Made by a program: the position numbers and the translations under genes
Notes under the pieces: model-generated
What the model was told of the DNA's origin: nothing
What the model saw: the letters and a program-made list of their open reading frames with translations, nothing else
The model's database searches: none
Origin: an uncultured Haliea sp.
GTDB taxonomy: Bacteria > Pseudomonadota > Gammaproteobacteria > Pseudomonadales > Halieaceae
Length of the DNA: 64,000 nt
Reading direction: 5' to 3'
Assembly: GCA_913061145.1 (NCBI GenBank)
Contig: CAJXUQ010000016.1
Location: forward strand, 1 to 64,000
Part shown: positions 9,037 through 20,496 of the stretch, one piece after another
How the letters are laid out: each line of letters begins with the position of its first letter
How positions within the stretch are numbered: position 1 is the first letter of the stretch

Positions 9037-10792
9037 AATAGTAGCCCTGGCCCTGAATACCGTGCTGGTGGCGAATGAAATCGGCCTGCTCTGCATTCTC
9101 GATGCCCTTGGCGACGACCTTCATGCCCAGTGCCCGGCCCATGGCGATCACGGTGTTGGCAATGATCGCCTGCTCCGGGTCGCCCGGTACGTCGCGCATG
9201 AAAGCGGCGTCAATTTTCAGCGTTGTGACGGGCAGGGCGCGCAAGTACTCAAGGGCGGCGTAGCCCGACCCGAAGTCATCCACAGCGATGTCGACGCCCA
9301 GGGCAATCAGCGCCTTCAGGCAATCTCTGGCCGCCGGTCGCTCGCCCAGCAGGGCCAGCTCCTTGATTTCGATCTGCAGATGATGGGCGGGAATGGCATA
9401 GTCGTGCAGTAGGCCGGCCACGGCCTCTGGCAGGGTTTCGTCGGTGAGTGAGTGAATGCTCAGATTCACGCTCACTGCCCCCGGATCATGCCTCTCCTCC
9501 AGCCAGCGGTGCAATTGCCGACACGCCGACTCCAGCGACCAGCGATCGAGGCGGCGGGCCAGCCCCGCCTGTTCCGCCAGCGTGATAAAACGCTGGGGCC
9601 CCAGGCTGTCGCGCCCCGGGCGAGGCCAGCGGGCCAGAGCCTCTACGCCGACGCTGCGCCCGGTCTCGCAATCGAACTGGGGTTGGTAGAGCTGGGTCAG
9701 GCTGTTGTCTTCCAGCGCAGCGCGCAGGGCCTCAATCAGCTCAAGGTGCTCCATCGCCGCGCGGGTCATGTCCGCCGTATAGAAGCGCCAGTCATTGCGG
9801 CCCTGTTGTTTGGCCCGGTACATCGCCGTGTCGGCGTAACTGAGCAGGCGGGAGGCGTTGTCGGCGTCGTCCGGGAAGATGCTGATACCGATGCTGCAGC
9901 TGATCACCACTTCCGTACCTTGCAGGTCGAAGGGGGTGCACATGTCGTTCATCAGTTTCCGGGCAACCCCCGACGCGCTGTCAATGCTCTCCAGATCGTC
10001 CAGTACGACCACGAATTCGTCGCCGCCGACACGTGCCAGGGTGTCACTTTCGCGCAGCGTGCTTTGCAGGCGCCGGGATGCCAACTGCAGCAGCAGGTCA
10101 CCCGCTGCGTGCCCGAGAGTATCATTGACATCCTTGAACCGGTCGAGGTCGATGAACATCACGCCCATGCGCTGCTGGTTGCGCCTGGCAGAACGCACAC
10201 TCTGCTCGAGCAGCTTGTCGAGCAGCGCACGGTTGGCGAGGCCGGTCAGGGCGTCGTAGTGAGCCATGGACTCCAGCTGTTTCCGCGCTTCGTGCAGCTC
10301 GCTGAAGTTACGCACGACACACACGGCCTGCTGGTGGTCACGCAGCGCGCTGATGCGCGCCTCGAACCAGGCCTCCGCACCGCGGACGGAGAGCTGGTAT
10401 TCGAAGGTGACCACGTTATCGGTCTGCGCGGCCTCGCTGAGGGCCTGTACGAACTGCGCGGCTACAGGTGCCGGCAGGACCTCCTCTACATGATGGCCGA
10501 GGAATGCCTCTGGCGGCACGTACAACTCGTCCAGCTGGCGGCCGCGGAAATCCTGGATAACTCCGTCCATAGTCAACAGGAAATAGAGGTCCGGCATGGC
10601 CTCAAACAGGGCGCTGAGGAAGTCAATCTGCAGGTACTGTTGGGGGATCTGCGAGGATTTCACGGCAGCGGACGCCCCGGCAGAGGTGCAGCCGACTGGC
10701 TGGAAGTCCGGCGGGGTCGGCCCGGTAGTGTCTTGAGCGCTCTGGTTTCCTGCATGGTGCCGCTCTCGAAGTGGGTGCACGTGCCGGGCCAC
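8990..10792 (-). CDS. PAS-GGDEF-EAL cyclic-di-GMP protein
   Basis: This 600-residue cytoplasmic signalling protein has a PAS domain (about 55-170), a GGDEF domain with an intact VGGDEFVVVL motif (about 190-345) and an EAL domain (about 350-600) with VEALARWP, DDFGSGYA and a KGIEN-type motif. Both catalytic motifs look usable, so it could make or degrade cyclic-di-GMP; which activity dominates cannot be read from sequence. The GTG start at 10790-10792 is uncertain. The first 50 residues are low-complexity, and no clear ribosome-binding site precedes it. It converges on the sortase gene with a 47-base overlap. Confidence 0.85.
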   Translation of the reverse strand: MARHVHPLRERHHAGNQSAQDTTGPTPPDFQPVGCTSAGASAAVKSSQIPQQYLQIDFLSALFEAMPDLYFLLTMDGVIQDFRGRQLDELYVPPEAFLGHHVEEVLPAPVAAQFVQALSEAAQTDNVVTFEYQLSVRGAEAWFEARISALRDHQQAVCVVRNFSELHEARKQLESMAHYDALTGLANRALLDKLLEQSVRSARRNQQRMGVMFIDLDRFKDVNDTLGHAAGDLLLQLASRRLQSTLRESDTLARVGGDEFVVVLDDLESIDSASGVARKLMNDMCTPFDLQGTEVVISCSIGISIFPDDADNASRLLSYADTAMYRAKQQGRNDWRFYTADMTRAAMEHLELIEALRAALEDNSLTQLYQPQFDCETGRSVGVEALARWPRPGRDSLGPQRFITLAEQAGLARRLDRWSLESACRQLHRWLEERHDPGAVSVNLSIHSLTDETLPEAVAGLLHDYAIPAHHLQIEIKELALLGERPAARDCLKALIALGVDIAVDDFGSGYAALEYLRALPVTTLKIDAAFMRDVPGDPEQAIIANTVIAMGRALGMKVVAKGIENAEQADFIRHQHGIQGQGYYFSHPLSPEQVGELLD

Positions 10793-10891
10793 TATAGAAC
10801 ACGTGGCGTCGATTTACTGCACACGCCGCGCTTTACAATCACGAGCAGCCTGTGCTCGCAGCGCCCGCGAACGCCGGGTAGGCTGTAGTTT

Positions 10892-10920
10892 GTGACCTGT
10901 CGCGCGGCTTGTGTTATGCT
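10892..10920 (+). promoter_or_regulatory. Possible thrS operon promoter
   Basis: An extended -10 (TG-T-TATGCT, hexamer at 10915-10920) lies 115 bases before thrS. A weak -35 (GTGACC, 10892-10897) stands 17 bases further upstream. It would leave a leader of roughly 105 bases, long enough for ThrS autocontrol as in enteric bacteria. I see no convincing tRNA-like fold by eye. Confidence 0.35.
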
Positions 10921-11034
10921 GCGCGGCCCGATTTTCGGCGAAATGGGGCTGCACGAACACTGATCCTCAGCCTCCGATTGTAGCCCGCTCACGTGGCCTT
11001 TAGTAGGGGTCACCACTGACACCAAGGAAAACGC

Positions 11035-12966
11035 ATGCTTTCTATTACCCTCCCCGACGGCAGCCAACGTCAGTTCGAGGCACCCGTATCGGTTCACGAT
11101 GTCGCCAGCGCGATTGGTCCGGGCCTGGCCAAGGCCGCACTGGCAGGTGTTGTGGACGGGCAGCCGGTGGATACCAGCCATATCATTGACCGCGATGCCA
11201 GCCTGGCGATTATCACGGAGCGCGATGAGGCGGGCCTTGAGGTGATACGGCATTCCACAGCGCACCTGCTGGCCATGGCGGTACAGGAACTGTTCCCTGG
11301 CACCCAGGTGACTATCGGCCCCGTGATCGAGGATGGCTTTTACTACGACTTCGCCAGCGGCCACCACTTCACCCCGGAAGATCTCGAGAAGATCGAGCAG
11401 CGCATGGAGCAGATCGTCGCCGACGACCTGCCTGTGGAGCGGCTGGTGATGGGGCGCGAGCGCGCCATCGAACTGTTCCGCAACATGGGCGAGCACTACA
11501 AGGTGCAGATTATCGAAAGCCTGCCGGCAGGCGAGGAGCTGTCCATCTACCAGCAGGGCCCCTGGATGGACCTGTGCCGCGGGCCGCACGTGCCCAGCAC
11601 CGGCAAGCTCAAGGCCTTCAAGCTGACCAAGGTCGCGGGCGCCTATTGGCGCGGCGACTCCAACAACGAAATGTTGCAGCGTATCTACGGCACTGCCTGG
11701 GCCAACAAGAAACAGCTCAAGGAATACCTCACCCGCATCGAAGAGGCAGAAAAGCGCGATCACCGCAAGATCGGCAAGAAACTGGACCTCTTCCACACGC
11801 AGGAGGAGGCCCCGGGGATGGTGTTCTGGCACCCGGATGGCTGGACGCTGTACCAGGCGATCGAGCAGTACATGCGGCAGGCGCAGCGCGCTCAGGGCTA
11901 CCAGGAAATCCGCACGCCACAGCTTGTGGATATGTCGTTGTGGGAGCGTTCCGGGCATGCCGACAAATTCGGCGATGACATGTTCATGCTGCAGGCGGAA
12001 GATCGCCAGTTCGCAGTCAAGCCGATGAACTGCCCCTGCCACGTGCAGGTGTTCAATCAGGGTTTGAAGTCCTACCGCGACCTGCCGCTCAGGCTGGCCG
12101 AATTTGGCAGCTGTCACCGCAATGAACCCTCCGGCTCACTGCACGGCATCATGCGCGTGCGCGGTTTCACCCAGGACGATGCGCACATCTTCTGCACCGA
12201 GGAGCAGATCCAGCCCGAAGTGGCAGCGTTCATCGATTTCCTGCACGCCGTCTATGCCGATTTCGGTTTCAGCGAGGTCATCTACCGGCTGTCGACCAGG
12301 CCGGCGCAGCGCGTGGGGTCCGATGCCGACTGGGACCGGGCCGAAAAAGCCCTGGCGGACGCCCTCGACGCCCATGCGTTGCCCTGGCAGGAGCTGCCCG
12401 GCGAGGGGGCTTTCTATGGCCCGAAGATCGAATTTTCGCTGAAAGACTGCATTGGTCGTGTCTGGCAGCTGGGTACTATCCAGGTCGATTTTTCCATGCC
12501 GGGGCGTCTGGGCGCACAATATGTCGCCGAGGACGGCTCGCGGCAGGTGCCTGTGATGTTGCACCGCGCCATTCTGGGTTCGTTCGAACGTTTTATCGGG
12601 ATTCTCATCGAGCACTACGAGGGCGTATTCCCCACGTGGCTGGCGCCTACCCAGGCGGTTGTGCTGAATATCACGGATAAACAGTCCGATTATGTCCGTT
12701 TTGTGGAAGATTCCTTGAAAAACAAGGGCTTTCGGGTCCAATCGGACTTGAGAAATGAGAAGATCGGCTTTAAAATCCGCGAGCACACTCTCCGTAAGGT
12801 GCCCTACCTGTTGGTGGTAGGGGACAAAGAGGTGGAAACACAGACTGTGGCCGTGAGGGCTCGTCGTGGTGAAGACCTGGGTTCAATGAGCCTGGAGGCG
12901 CTACAAGCGCTGATCGCCAACGATGTAGCGCGTCGCGGCCGTATTGTATTGGAGAATCAGCATTAA
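11035..12966 (+). CDS. thrS: Threonine--tRNA ligase
   Basis: ThrRS charges tRNA-Thr. The 643 residues match the family length: a TGS domain (about 1-62), an editing domain with [11 protein letters not shown], a class II catalytic core with MNCPCHV and [18 protein letters not shown], and a C-terminal anticodon-binding domain ([15 protein letters not shown]). AGGAAA stands just before the ATG. It heads a classical operon, and its TAA stop (12964-12966) overlaps the AUU start codon of infC. Confidence 0.98.
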   Translation: MLSITLPDGSQRQFEAPVSVHDVASAIGPGLAKAALAGVVDGQPVDTSHIIDRDASLAIITERDEAGLEVIRHSTAHLLAMAVQELFPGTQVTIGPVIEDGFYYDFASGHHFTPEDLEKIEQRMEQIVADDLPVERLVMGRERAIELFRNMGEHYKVQIIESLPAGEELSIYQQGPWMDLCRGPHVPSTGKLKAFKLTKVAGAYWRGDSNNEMLQRIYGTAWANKKQLKEYLTRIEEAEKRDHRKIGKKLDLFHTQEEAPGMVFWHPDGWTLYQAIEQYMRQAQRAQGYQEIRTPQLVDMSLWERSGHADKFGDDMFMLQAEDRQFAVKPMNCPCHVQVFNQGLKSYRDLPLRLAEFGSCHRNEPSGSLHGIMRVRGFTQDDAHIFCTEEQIQPEVAAFIDFLHAVYADFGFSEVIYRLSTRPAQRVGSDADWDRAEKALADALDAHALPWQELPGEGAFYGPKIEFSLKDCIGRVWQLGTIQVDFSMPGRLGAQYVAEDGSRQVPVMLHRAILGSFERFIGILIEHYEGVFPTWLAPTQAVVLNITDKQSDYVRFVEDSLKNKGFRVQSDLRNEKIGFKIREHTLRKVPYLLVVGDKEVETQTVAVRARRGEDLGSMSLEALQALIANDVARRGRIVLENQH

Positions 12967-13498
12967 GAAAGACATGGGAAAGGGTTCCTCCAAAAAAGCC
13001 CTGATAAATGACCAGATTACTGTCAGCCCCGTCCGCCTGATTGGCCCGGACGGTGAGCAAGTGGGTATTGTGCCCCTTAAAGAGGCTCTGGCCGTCGCGG
13101 AAGGCGCCGGTGAAGACCTCGTGCTGATTGCCGACTCCGATCCGCCTGTCTGCAAGGTGATGGATTACGGCAAGCATATCTTCGAAGCGAAGAAGCAGAA
13201 AAACCTGCAGAAAAAGAAGCAGAAACGAACACAAGTCAAGGAAATGAAGTTTCGTCCAGGGACGGAGGAAGGAGACTACCAGGTAAAACTACGCAACCTG
13301 GTGCGTTTTCTGGAGCAAGGCGATAAGGCCAAGGTCACGTTGCGTTTTCGCGGTCGTGAAATGGCTCACCAGGAAATCGGCATGGAGCTACTCAAGCGGG
13401 TAGAAGCTGATCTGGCCGAATTGGGCGCCGTCGAGCAATTCCCGAAAATGGAAGGCCGACAGTTGACCATGGTGATCGCACCCAAGAAGAAGAACTAG
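12962..13498 (+). CDS. infC: Translation initiation factor IF-3 (AUU start)
   Basis: IF-3 checks start codon and initiator tRNA pairing on the 30S subunit. The start is chosen as ATT at 12962-12964: GGAG (12951-12954) stands 7 bases before it, and infC in E. coli and Pseudomonas also begins with AUU, which lets IF-3 repress its own translation. This gives 178 residues with both IF-3 domains ([30 protein letters not shown]) and the terminal APKKKN. The ORF track start at 12944 lies inside thrS and is not needed; ATG 12974 is the alternative. The ATTAA overlap with the thrS stop suggests coupled translation. Confidence 0.95.
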   Translation: MKKDMGKGSSKKALINDQITVSPVRLIGPDGEQVGIVPLKEALAVAEGAGEDLVLIADSDPPVCKVMDYGKHIFEAKKQKNLQKKKQKRTQVKEMKFRPGTEEGDYQVKLRNLVRFLEQGDKAKVTLRFRGREMAHQEIGMELLKRVEADLAELGAVEQFPKMEGRQLTMVIAPKKKN

Positions 13499-13556
13499 GG
13501 CCTGTGAATGCCTTTTTTCTTCACTTTTTATTGATGCCAATGCGGAGTATCTGACG

Positions 13557-13751
13557 ATGCCAAAAGCAAAAATTCACAGCGGGGCAGCCAAGCGTTTCAA
13601 GAAAACGGCTGGCGGCTACAAGCGCAAAAGCGCTTACAAGAGCCACATCCTGACCAAGATGACCACCAAGCGCAAGCGCCAGCTGCGCGGAACCTCCATG
13701 GTTCACGCCAGCGACAAGGTGCACGTAGACCGCATGATGCGGGCCTGCTGA
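13557..13751 (+). CDS. rpmI: 50S ribosomal protein L35
   Basis: The protein has 64 residues, the normal length. It begins [14 protein letters not shown] and is strongly basic, with the internal [12 protein letters not shown] typical of bL35. It lies between infC and rplT as in most gammaproteobacteria. The 58-base gap after infC is T-rich but shows no terminator. Confidence 0.97.
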   Translation: MPKAKIHSGAAKRFKKTAGGYKRKSAYKSHILTKMTTKRKRQLRGTSMVHASDKVHVDRMMRAC

Positions 13752-13781
13752 CGCTTACCCATCTGATATTAGGAGTAGACT

Positions 13782-14138
13782 ATGCCTCGCGTAAAACGTG
13801 GTGTAACGGCACATCGCCGTCACAAGAAAATCCTGAAACAGGCCAAGGGTTACTACGGTGCCCGCAGCCGCGTGTTTCGTGTTGCCAAGCAGGCTGTTAC
13901 CAAGGCCGGCCAGTATGCGTACCGTGACCGCCGTCAGCGCAAGCGTCAGTTCCGCGCGCTGTGGATCACGCGTATCAATGCCCAGTCCCGTGCCAACGGC
14001 CTGAGCTACAGCCGCCTGATCAACGGCCTGAAGAAGGCCGATATCGGCCTGGATCGTCGTGTCCTGTCGGACCTGGCGGTGCATGACAAGCCGGCTTTTG
14101 CAGCGATTGTGGAGCAAGCGAAGGCCGCTCTGGCCTGA
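13782..14138 (+). CDS. rplT: 50S ribosomal protein L20
   Basis: The 118-residue bL20 begins [18 protein letters not shown] and contains [19 protein letters not shown]. In E. coli L20 represses rpmI-rplT translation by binding the leader; I cannot identify that site here by eye. A terminator follows 53 bases after the stop, partly separating it from pheST. Confidence 0.97.
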   Translation: MPRVKRGVTAHRRHKKILKQAKGYYGARSRVFRVAKQAVTKAGQYAYRDRRQRKRQFRALWITRINAQSRANGLSYSRLINGLKKADIGLDRRVLSDLAVHDKPAFAAIVEQAKAALA

Positions 14139-14171
14139 GCCCACCCTGCCGCCTGTGCGGCTCGCTGGTGA

Positions 14172-15287
<1,116 letters not shown>

Positions 15288-15308
15288 CAGACCACGGAGA
15301 GACAATCA

Positions 15309-17708
15309 GTGAAAATCAGCGAACAATGGCTCCGTGAATGGGTCGACCCGGCACTCTCCACCGATGAGCTGGCGCACCAGATCACCATGGCCGGGCTGGA
15401 AGTTGATGCCGTCGAGCCGGTGGCCGGGCATTTCAGCGATGTGGTGGTGGCAGAAATCCTGGAAGCGGTGCAGCATCCGGATGCCGACAAACTGCGTGTG
15501 TGCACCGTCGATGCGGGGAGTGAGACGGTGCAGATCGTCTGTGGTGCGCCCAACGCGCGCGCGGGCATCAAAGTGCCGCTGGCCCGAGTGGGTGCCGTGC
15601 TCCCGGGCGATTTCAAGATCAAGAAAGCGAAACTGCGGGGTGTGGAATCCCACGGTATGTTGTGCGCGGAAGCCGAGCTCGGGCTGTCTGATGCCAATGA
15701 AGGCCTGATGGAGCTGCCAGTGGATGCGCCCGTGGGGGCGGACCTGCGCGGCTACCTGCAGTTGGACGACCACCTGATCGAAATCGGCCTCACGCCGAAT
15801 CGGGCAGACTGCCTCGGCATCGCAGGTATCGCCCGCGAAGTGGGCCTGCTCAACAATCTCCCGGTGGCGGCGGTGCCCTGCGAGCCGGTAGCGGCGACCA
15901 TTACCGATGCCCTCACCGTGACCCTGGAGGCGCCAGAGCGTTGCCCGCGCTATGTCGGGCGCGTCATTCGCAACGTGGATGTCTCGCGGCCCTCACCGCT
16001 GTGGCTGCAGGAAAAACTGCGTCGCTGCGGTTTGCGCAGCATTGATGCGGTGGTGGACGTCACCAACTATGTGTTGCTCGAGCTTGGTCAACCGATGCAC
16101 GCCTTCGATCTGGAGAAGCTGCACGAGGGTATTGTGGTGCGCACCGCGCGTACCGGCGAATCCCTGCAACTGCTGGATGGCCAGACTGTTGACCTGCGCC
16201 CCGACACGTTGGTGATTGCAGACCACCGCGGCCCCCTGGCCATGGCGGGCATCATGGGTGGTGAGCCCAGTTCAGTGGGTGAAGCCACCAGGCACCTGTT
16301 TCTCGAGTCAGCCTTTTTCGCACCGGGCCACCTGGCGGGGGAAGCACGCCGCTACGGTTTGCACACCGACTCCTCGCACCGCTTCGAGCGCGGTGTCGAT
16401 TTCGCCCTGCAGCGTCGTGCGCTGGAACGCGCAACGCAGTTGATACTCGACGTTGTCGGAGGTGAGGCGGGCCCGGTGGTAGAAACGGTAGTCGAAGCGC
16501 ACTTGCCCGAGCGACCTGACGTTGTGCTGCGCCGTGCGCGCATCCGCCGTCTGCTCGGCTTTGAGCTTGTCGACGCCGAGGTTGAACGTATCCTGACGGG
16601 ATTGGGCCTCGGCGTATCGGCGCTGGAAGACGGGTGGCGCTGTAGCATACCGAGCTGGCGGTTCGACATCAGCATCGAGGCCGATCTGCTGGAGGAGCTG
16701 GCGCGGGTATACGGCTACAACCGCCTGCCGGTCAGTCACGTGCAGGCGGATCTGGTGATTCCCGCGCAGCCGGAAGCGAAGCTCTCACTGCGCAGCGTGC
16801 GTCGGCACCTTGCTGCGCGCGGCTATCGCGAGGCGATTACCTATAGCTTTGTCGACCGCAAGTTGCAGCAGCTGTTTGATCCCGAGGTGATGCCCATCGC
16901 GCTGGAGAATCCCATCTCTGCCGAGATGGGCGTGATGCGCAGCAGCCTGCTGCCGGGGCTGGTCGGCGCCGTGCAACGCAGCGTGCATCGCCAGCAGCCG
17001 CGCGTGCGCCTGTTTGAAACCGGCCTGCGATTTTTGCCCGGTTCGGAAGGCAACGGCCTGCAAGGGCTGCGCCAGACCCCATCGCTGGGCATGGTGATCA
17101 GCGGCCGGCGTTTCGACGAGTCCTGGTCTGTGGCCTCTGTTGCAGCGGATTTCTACGACATGAAGGGCGACGTTGAGAGTGTGCTGGGGCTTGGTCGCTG
17201 TGCCGGGCAGTTCAGCTTTGCCGCCGCGACGCACCCGGCGCTGCACCCTGGACAGACAGCCGCCATCAGCCGCAATGGCAAGCAGGTAGGGGTTGTCGGT
17301 GCCCTGCACCCGGATGTGCTGGGGGCACTGGATATCAGCGGCCCCGTGCTGGTCTGTGAACTGGATCTGGATGCGTTGCTGAGCGCGCAACTGCCCGTTT
17401 TCAGCGAGCTGTCACGGTTTCCGGAAGTGCGCCGTGATATTGCCGTGATCGTCGATAAAGAAGTACCGGCCGCTGAACTCATGCAGCATGTGAGAGGGGC
17501 GGCGGGGGCTTACCTGCGTCAGTTAAGGTTGTTTGATGTCTATGAGGGCAAAGGTATTGATCCTAAAAGAAAAAGCCTTGCATTTGGTTTGACTTTCAGG
17601 GATCAATCGCGCACTCTAAGCGACGATGTGGTTAACCAGTCCATGAATCAAGTCATTGATTCCTTGGAAAAAAACTATAACGCTGAGCTCAGGAACCAGG
17701 CGCTGTAA
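15309..17708 (+). CDS. pheT: Phenylalanine--tRNA ligase beta subunit
   Basis: The beta chain carries tRNA binding and editing of mischarged Tyr-tRNA. It has 799 residues: an N-terminal EMAP-like tRNA-binding domain (about 40-150, [13 protein letters not shown]), the B3/B4 editing domain (about 210-370), a B5 domain (about 400-475), the catalytic-like core and a C-terminal anticodon-binding ferredoxin-fold domain (about 705-799, [14 protein letters not shown]). It ends 5 bases before ihfA. Confidence 0.97.
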   Translation: MKISEQWLREWVDPALSTDELAHQITMAGLEVDAVEPVAGHFSDVVVAEILEAVQHPDADKLRVCTVDAGSETVQIVCGAPNARAGIKVPLARVGAVLPGDFKIKKAKLRGVESHGMLCAEAELGLSDANEGLMELPVDAPVGADLRGYLQLDDHLIEIGLTPNRADCLGIAGIAREVGLLNNLPVAAVPCEPVAATITDALTVTLEAPERCPRYVGRVIRNVDVSRPSPLWLQEKLRRCGLRSIDAVVDVTNYVLLELGQPMHAFDLEKLHEGIVVRTARTGESLQLLDGQTVDLRPDTLVIADHRGPLAMAGIMGGEPSSVGEATRHLFLESAFFAPGHLAGEARRYGLHTDSSHRFERGVDFALQRRALERATQLILDVVGGEAGPVVETVVEAHLPERPDVVLRRARIRRLLGFELVDAEVERILTGLGLGVSALEDGWRCSIPSWRFDISIEADLLEELARVYGYNRLPVSHVQADLVIPAQPEAKLSLRSVRRHLAARGYREAITYSFVDRKLQQLFDPEVMPIALENPISAEMGVMRSSLLPGLVGAVQRSVHRQQPRVRLFETGLRFLPGSEGNGLQGLRQTPSLGMVISGRRFDESWSVASVAADFYDMKGDVESVLGLGRCAGQFSFAAATHPALHPGQTAAISRNGKQVGVVGALHPDVLGALDISGPVLVCELDLDALLSAQLPVFSELSRFPEVRRDIAVIVDKEVPAAELMQHVRGAAGAYLRQLRLFDVYEGKGIDPKRKSLAFGLTFRDQSRTLSDDVVNQSMNQVIDSLEKNYNAELRNQAL

Positions 17709-17713
17709 CAACG

Positions 17714-18019
17714 ATGACCGCTCTTACCAAATCTGAAATGGCTGAACGCCTGTTTGAAGAGCTGGGGCTCAACAAACGAGAGGCCAAGGAGATCGTGGAG
17801 CTGTTTTTCGAGGAAATCCGCGCCAGTCTGGAGGGTAACGAGCAGGTAAAGCTTTCCGGCTTCGGGAATTTCGACCTGCGCGACAAGAGCCAGCGCCCTG
17901 GTCGCAACCCCAAGACCGGTGAGGAAATCCCGATTTCGGCGCGACGGGTGGTTACCTTCCGTCCCGGGCAAAAGTTGAAGGCGCGAGTAGAAGAGTATGC
18001 TGGAACCGAGTCACAATAA
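17714..18019 (+). CDS. ihfA: Integration host factor subunit alpha
   Basis: IHF is the sequence-specific DNA-bending heterodimer used in transcription, replication and site-specific recombination. The 101 residues show the HU/IHF fold, with [26 protein letters not shown] and the arm signature [20 protein letters not shown]. The order pheT-ihfA-MerR is conserved in gammaproteobacteria. Its end overlaps the next start by 23 bases. Confidence 0.97.
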   Translation: MTALTKSEMAERLFEELGLNKREAKEIVELFFEEIRASLEGNEQVKLSGFGNFDLRDKSQRPGRNPKTGEEIPISARRVVTFRPGQKLKARVEEYAGTESQ

Positions 18020-18359
18020 CGAACTGCCGGCCATCCCCGGCAAGCGCTACTTCACCATCGGGGAAGTCAGCGAATTGTGTGCGGTGAAACCGCACGTGCT
18101 GCGTTACTGGGAACAGGAATTTCCCCAGTTGAAACCGGTCAAACGCCGCGGCAACCGTCGCTACTACCAGCGCGAGGATGTGCTGACCATCCGCCAGATC
18201 CGCAGCCTGCTGTATGACCAGGGTTACACCATCGGCGGCGCGCGGCAACGCATGACCACTGAAGAGCCCGATGCACTGCAGCTGGACATACAGGCGGTCA
18301 TCAAGGAGACCATCGAAGAGCTGGAAGATGTGCTGAAGGTGCTCGCGCCGGGCAAATAG
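17997..18359 (+). CDS. MerR-family transcriptional regulator
   Basis: The protein has 120 residues. A MerR-type winged helix lies at about 18-88 ([51 protein letters not shown]), followed by a short tail likely to form the dimer coiled coil. There is no ligand-binding domain and no metal-binding Cys pattern. This gene regularly follows ihfA in gammaproteobacteria, usually annotated only as MerR family, and its targets are unknown. It starts inside the end of ihfA. Confidence 0.92.
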   Translation: MLEPSHNNELPAIPGKRYFTIGEVSELCAVKPHVLRYWEQEFPQLKPVKRRGNRRYYQREDVLTIRQIRSLLYDQGYTIGGARQRMTTEEPDALQLDIQAVIKETIEELEDVLKVLAPGK

Positions 18360-18361
18360 GC

Positions 18362-18389
18362 TTGTCATCAGGGGCTCATTCAGTATAAT
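18362..18389 (+). promoter_or_regulatory. Sigma-70 promoter for tRNA-Pro
   Basis: TTGTCA (18362-18367) and a perfect TATAAT (18384-18389) are 16 bases apart and lie 24 bases before the mature tRNA 5' end. The discriminator is GC-rich (GCCGGC), typical of stable RNA promoters. Confidence 0.85.
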
Positions 18390-18413
18390 GCCGGCCTCGC
18401 ATTCGCGACTTCT

Positions 18414-18490
18414 CGGGGCGTAGCGCAGCCTGGTAGCGCACCACACTGGGGGTGTGGTGGTCGCAGGTTCAAATCCTGCCGTCCCGACCA
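18414..18490 (+). tRNA. tRNA-Pro (GGG)
   Basis: This 77-base cloverleaf has the acceptor CGGGGCG pairing with CGTCCCG, the anticodon loop CTGGGGG (anticodon GGG), the T arm GCAGGTTCAAATCCTGC and an encoded CCA. Its 3' end is the attachment site of the element that follows; the tRNA stays intact because the element supplies its 3' end. Confidence 0.97.
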
Positions 18491-18496
18491 ATTACC
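18477..18496 (+). other. attL: tRNA-Pro 3' end
   Basis: The last 14 bases of the tRNA and the six following bases (TGCCGTCCCGACCAATTACC) recur at 27555-27573 with one C missing. The identical core is CCGACCAATTACC. Confidence 0.8.
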
Positions 18497-18524
18497 CATC
18501 CGACAACATCCGCAAACGTCCGCA

Positions 18525-18549
18525 AAGCCCTGTAAATCAGGGCTTTTTT
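18525..18549 (+). terminator. Element-borne terminator after tRNA-Pro
   Basis: AAGCCCTG and CAGGGCTT pair over a 5-base loop, followed by a run of T. It lies 34 bases after the tRNA and on the element side of attL, so it replaces the original terminator now found beyond attR. Confidence 0.85.
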
Positions 18550-18574
18550 GTCTATACTCATTCCATACCAGTCC

Positions 18575-18652
18575 GGGGGTATCCGGCGACATACCCCCAA
18601 AATTGGGGGTAATTCTGGGGGTATTTTGCATGCCCCCAAGTGCGATACCCCC
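18575..18652. repeat. Left-end GGGGGTA arm-type sites
   Basis: GGGGGTA occurs at 18575, 18605 and 18617 on the plus strand and, as TACCCCC, at 18592 and 18646. The copies at 18605 and 18617 are 12 bases apart. They sit in a 28-base segment closely matching one at the right end (27469-27497). Clustered heptamers between attL and the integrase gene are where arm-binding sites of a P4-type integrase are expected. Confidence 0.65.
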
Positions 18653-18683
18653 AAATCGGCATATCCCCAGTGGGAGAGCAGGT

Positions 18684-19916
18684 ATGGCAAAGCTGACAGC
18701 AACCGAGGTGAAACAGGCCAAGCCGACGGAGAAGCCGCGCAAGCTGGCGGACGGGGGCGGGCTGTTCCTGTTGATCAAACCTGCTGGCGGCAAGCTGTGG
18801 CATTACAAGTACCGCTTTGCCGGTAAGGAGAAGTTGTTGTCACTGGGGGTGTACCCGGATGTGAGCCTGGCGACGGCACGCAAGCGCCACCAGATAGCAC
18901 GCGACAAGCTGGCGGATGGCATCGACCCCGGCAATCAGCGCAAGGTGGAGAAGCTGACCCGACACTTGGCGTCGGCAAACAGTTTCGAGGCCGTGGCACG
19001 CGAGTGGTTCAACCAGGTGATGCCCACTAAATCAGCCAGCTACCGTGACCGCACTGGCCGCATTCTGGAAAAAGACCTGTATCCGCCGCTAGGCTCCCGC
19101 CCCATTGCATCCATTACCGCGCCTGAGCTGCTGGCGGCATTGCGCCGTGTTGAGAGCAGGGGTGCGTATGACATTGCTCACCGTGCCAAGCAAACTGCCG
19201 GGCAGGTATTCCGATTCGCTGTTGCCACTGGCCGGGCTGAGCGTGACCCTTCCGCCGACCTGAAAGGCGCACTAACCCCCAAGCGTGCCAAAAAACACCA
19301 CGCTGCAATCACTGACCCTGCTGGTGTCGGCAGGCTGCTGGTGGCAATGGATAACTTTGAAGGTACGCCGGTAGTGAAGGCTGCGCTGCTGTTGTCCCCA
19401 CTGCTGTTCCAGCGCCCCGGAGAGATTCGCGCAATGGAGTGGGCAGAAATCAACTGGGACGCCGCGCAGTGGGAGATACCCGCAGAGAAGATGAAGATGC
19501 GCCTGCCCCATGTTGTGCCGCTATGCAATCAGGCGTTAGAGCTGATACGCGAGCTGCAACCGCTGACCGGCCGGGGGCGGTATGTATTCCCCAGCGCGAG
19601 AGGTGCCAGCCGCTGTATGTCTGATAACGCTGTCAGAATTGCACTGCGCACTATTGGCTACGACAACGACACCATGACACCGCACGGTTTCCGAGCAATG
19701 GCGCGCACGCTGTTGGATGAAACGCTGGGATACCGCGTGGATTGGATAGAGCACCAGCTTGCCCACGCAGTGAAGGATGCCAACGGCAGAGCCTACAACC
19801 GCACCAGCCACCTAGAGAACCGACGGGGCATGATGCAGGGCTGGGCGGATTACCTGGATAGTTTGAAGGCCCAAGCAAAGGCCGGAAATGTGATTACCGC
19901 TCAGTTTAGGAAATAG
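18684..19916 (+). CDS. P4-type tyrosine integrase
   Basis: This site-specific recombinase should catalyse insertion into and excision from tRNA-Pro. The start is ATG 18684 behind GGGAGAGCAGG; the ORF track start at 18603 runs through the arm-site repeats. The 410 residues comprise an N-terminal arm-binding DUF4102-type domain (about 1-90, [25 protein letters not shown]), a core-binding domain (about 100-195) and a catalytic domain. Catalytic residues visible are Arg in [10 protein letters not shown], His and Arg in [11 protein letters not shown], His in EHQLAH, and the Tyr nucleophile in NGRAYNRT. All appear intact. It is the first gene after the tRNA, as usual for this class. Confidence 0.96.
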   Translation: MAKLTATEVKQAKPTEKPRKLADGGGLFLLIKPAGGKLWHYKYRFAGKEKLLSLGVYPDVSLATARKRHQIARDKLADGIDPGNQRKVEKLTRHLASANSFEAVAREWFNQVMPTKSASYRDRTGRILEKDLYPPLGSRPIASITAPELLAALRRVESRGAYDIAHRAKQTAGQVFRFAVATGRAERDPSADLKGALTPKRAKKHHAAITDPAGVGRLLVAMDNFEGTPVVKAALLLSPLLFQRPGEIRAMEWAEINWDAAQWEIPAEKMKMRLPHVVPLCNQALELIRELQPLTGRGRYVFPSARGASRCMSDNAVRIALRTIGYDNDTMTPHGFRAMARTLLDETLGYRVDWIEHQLAHAVKDANGRAYNRTSHLENRRGMMQGWADYLDSLKAQAKAGNVITAQFRK

Positions 19917-20002
19917 GCATAGGGCATCGCGATTTACCACTTCGTTCAGATTCGTTCGGGCGGACTGCATTTAATAATTTACGGATGAGGAAGGATAAGA
20001 AT

Positions 20003-20371
20003 ATGAGCAGTTGGAAAGCACCAAGCTTCATGTTGCTTTGGGATATGCAACCTATAGGTAAAGTACAGGTCGGCTTTTTTCAAACACCCGAATACTCAAA
20101 GCCTGAATACTATTCGTTGAAACACACAGACGACCTAGTAGCGATTACGAAGATTATTGAAGAAAACATCACTGTTATTGATCTGAATACTAGGAAAGAG
20201 GCAAGTGATTATGCGGAGAGTGCAAACCTCGCCTTCATTGGCGGCAGAAGCGACTATGACAATTATTGGTCTTACAGGTTTAGAGCTACAGTTCACGGTA
20301 CCCCCGATGATATTTGGATGACCGATTTAGTGAACGGAAAGCTAACTGGGCTTTTACGCAGTTATAGCTAG
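20003..20371 (+). CDS. Hypothetical protein of the element
   Basis: The protein has 122 residues from ATG 20003, with AGGAAGG 8 bases upstream; the ORF track offers ATG 19985. No family is recognised. The sequence is rich in Tyr, Asp and aromatic residues, with no signal peptide or membrane helix, and looks like a compact soluble domain. Its base composition is much more AT-rich than the integrase before it, which suggests separate acquisition. It stands alone between the integrase and the next gene. Confidence 0.6.
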   Translation: MSSWKAPSFMLLWDMQPIGKVQVGFFQTPEYSKPEYYSLKHTDDLVAITKIIEENITVIDLNTRKEASDYAESANLAFIGGRSDYDNYWSYRFRATVHGTPDDIWMTDLVNGKLTGLLRSYS

Positions 20372-20496
20372 CAGGTGTTTTCACCGCCAACCACGATACT
20401 GTAAATTGCAGCGCCTAGGATGGCCCCCGAAAAGCCGCGACCCTGGCGGCCTGGCGCTGCAACCTTACACCAAGGGATGCACTGAGGGAGGCATGT

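Noticed and set aside
9452-10888. 478-codon plus-strand ORF opposite the PAS-GGDEF-EAL gene
   Set aside because: Antisense shadow; the opposite strand has intact GGDEF and EAL motifs.
10792-12117. 441-codon minus-strand ORF opposite thrS
   Set aside because: Antisense shadow of a full-length synthetase with no recognisable fold.
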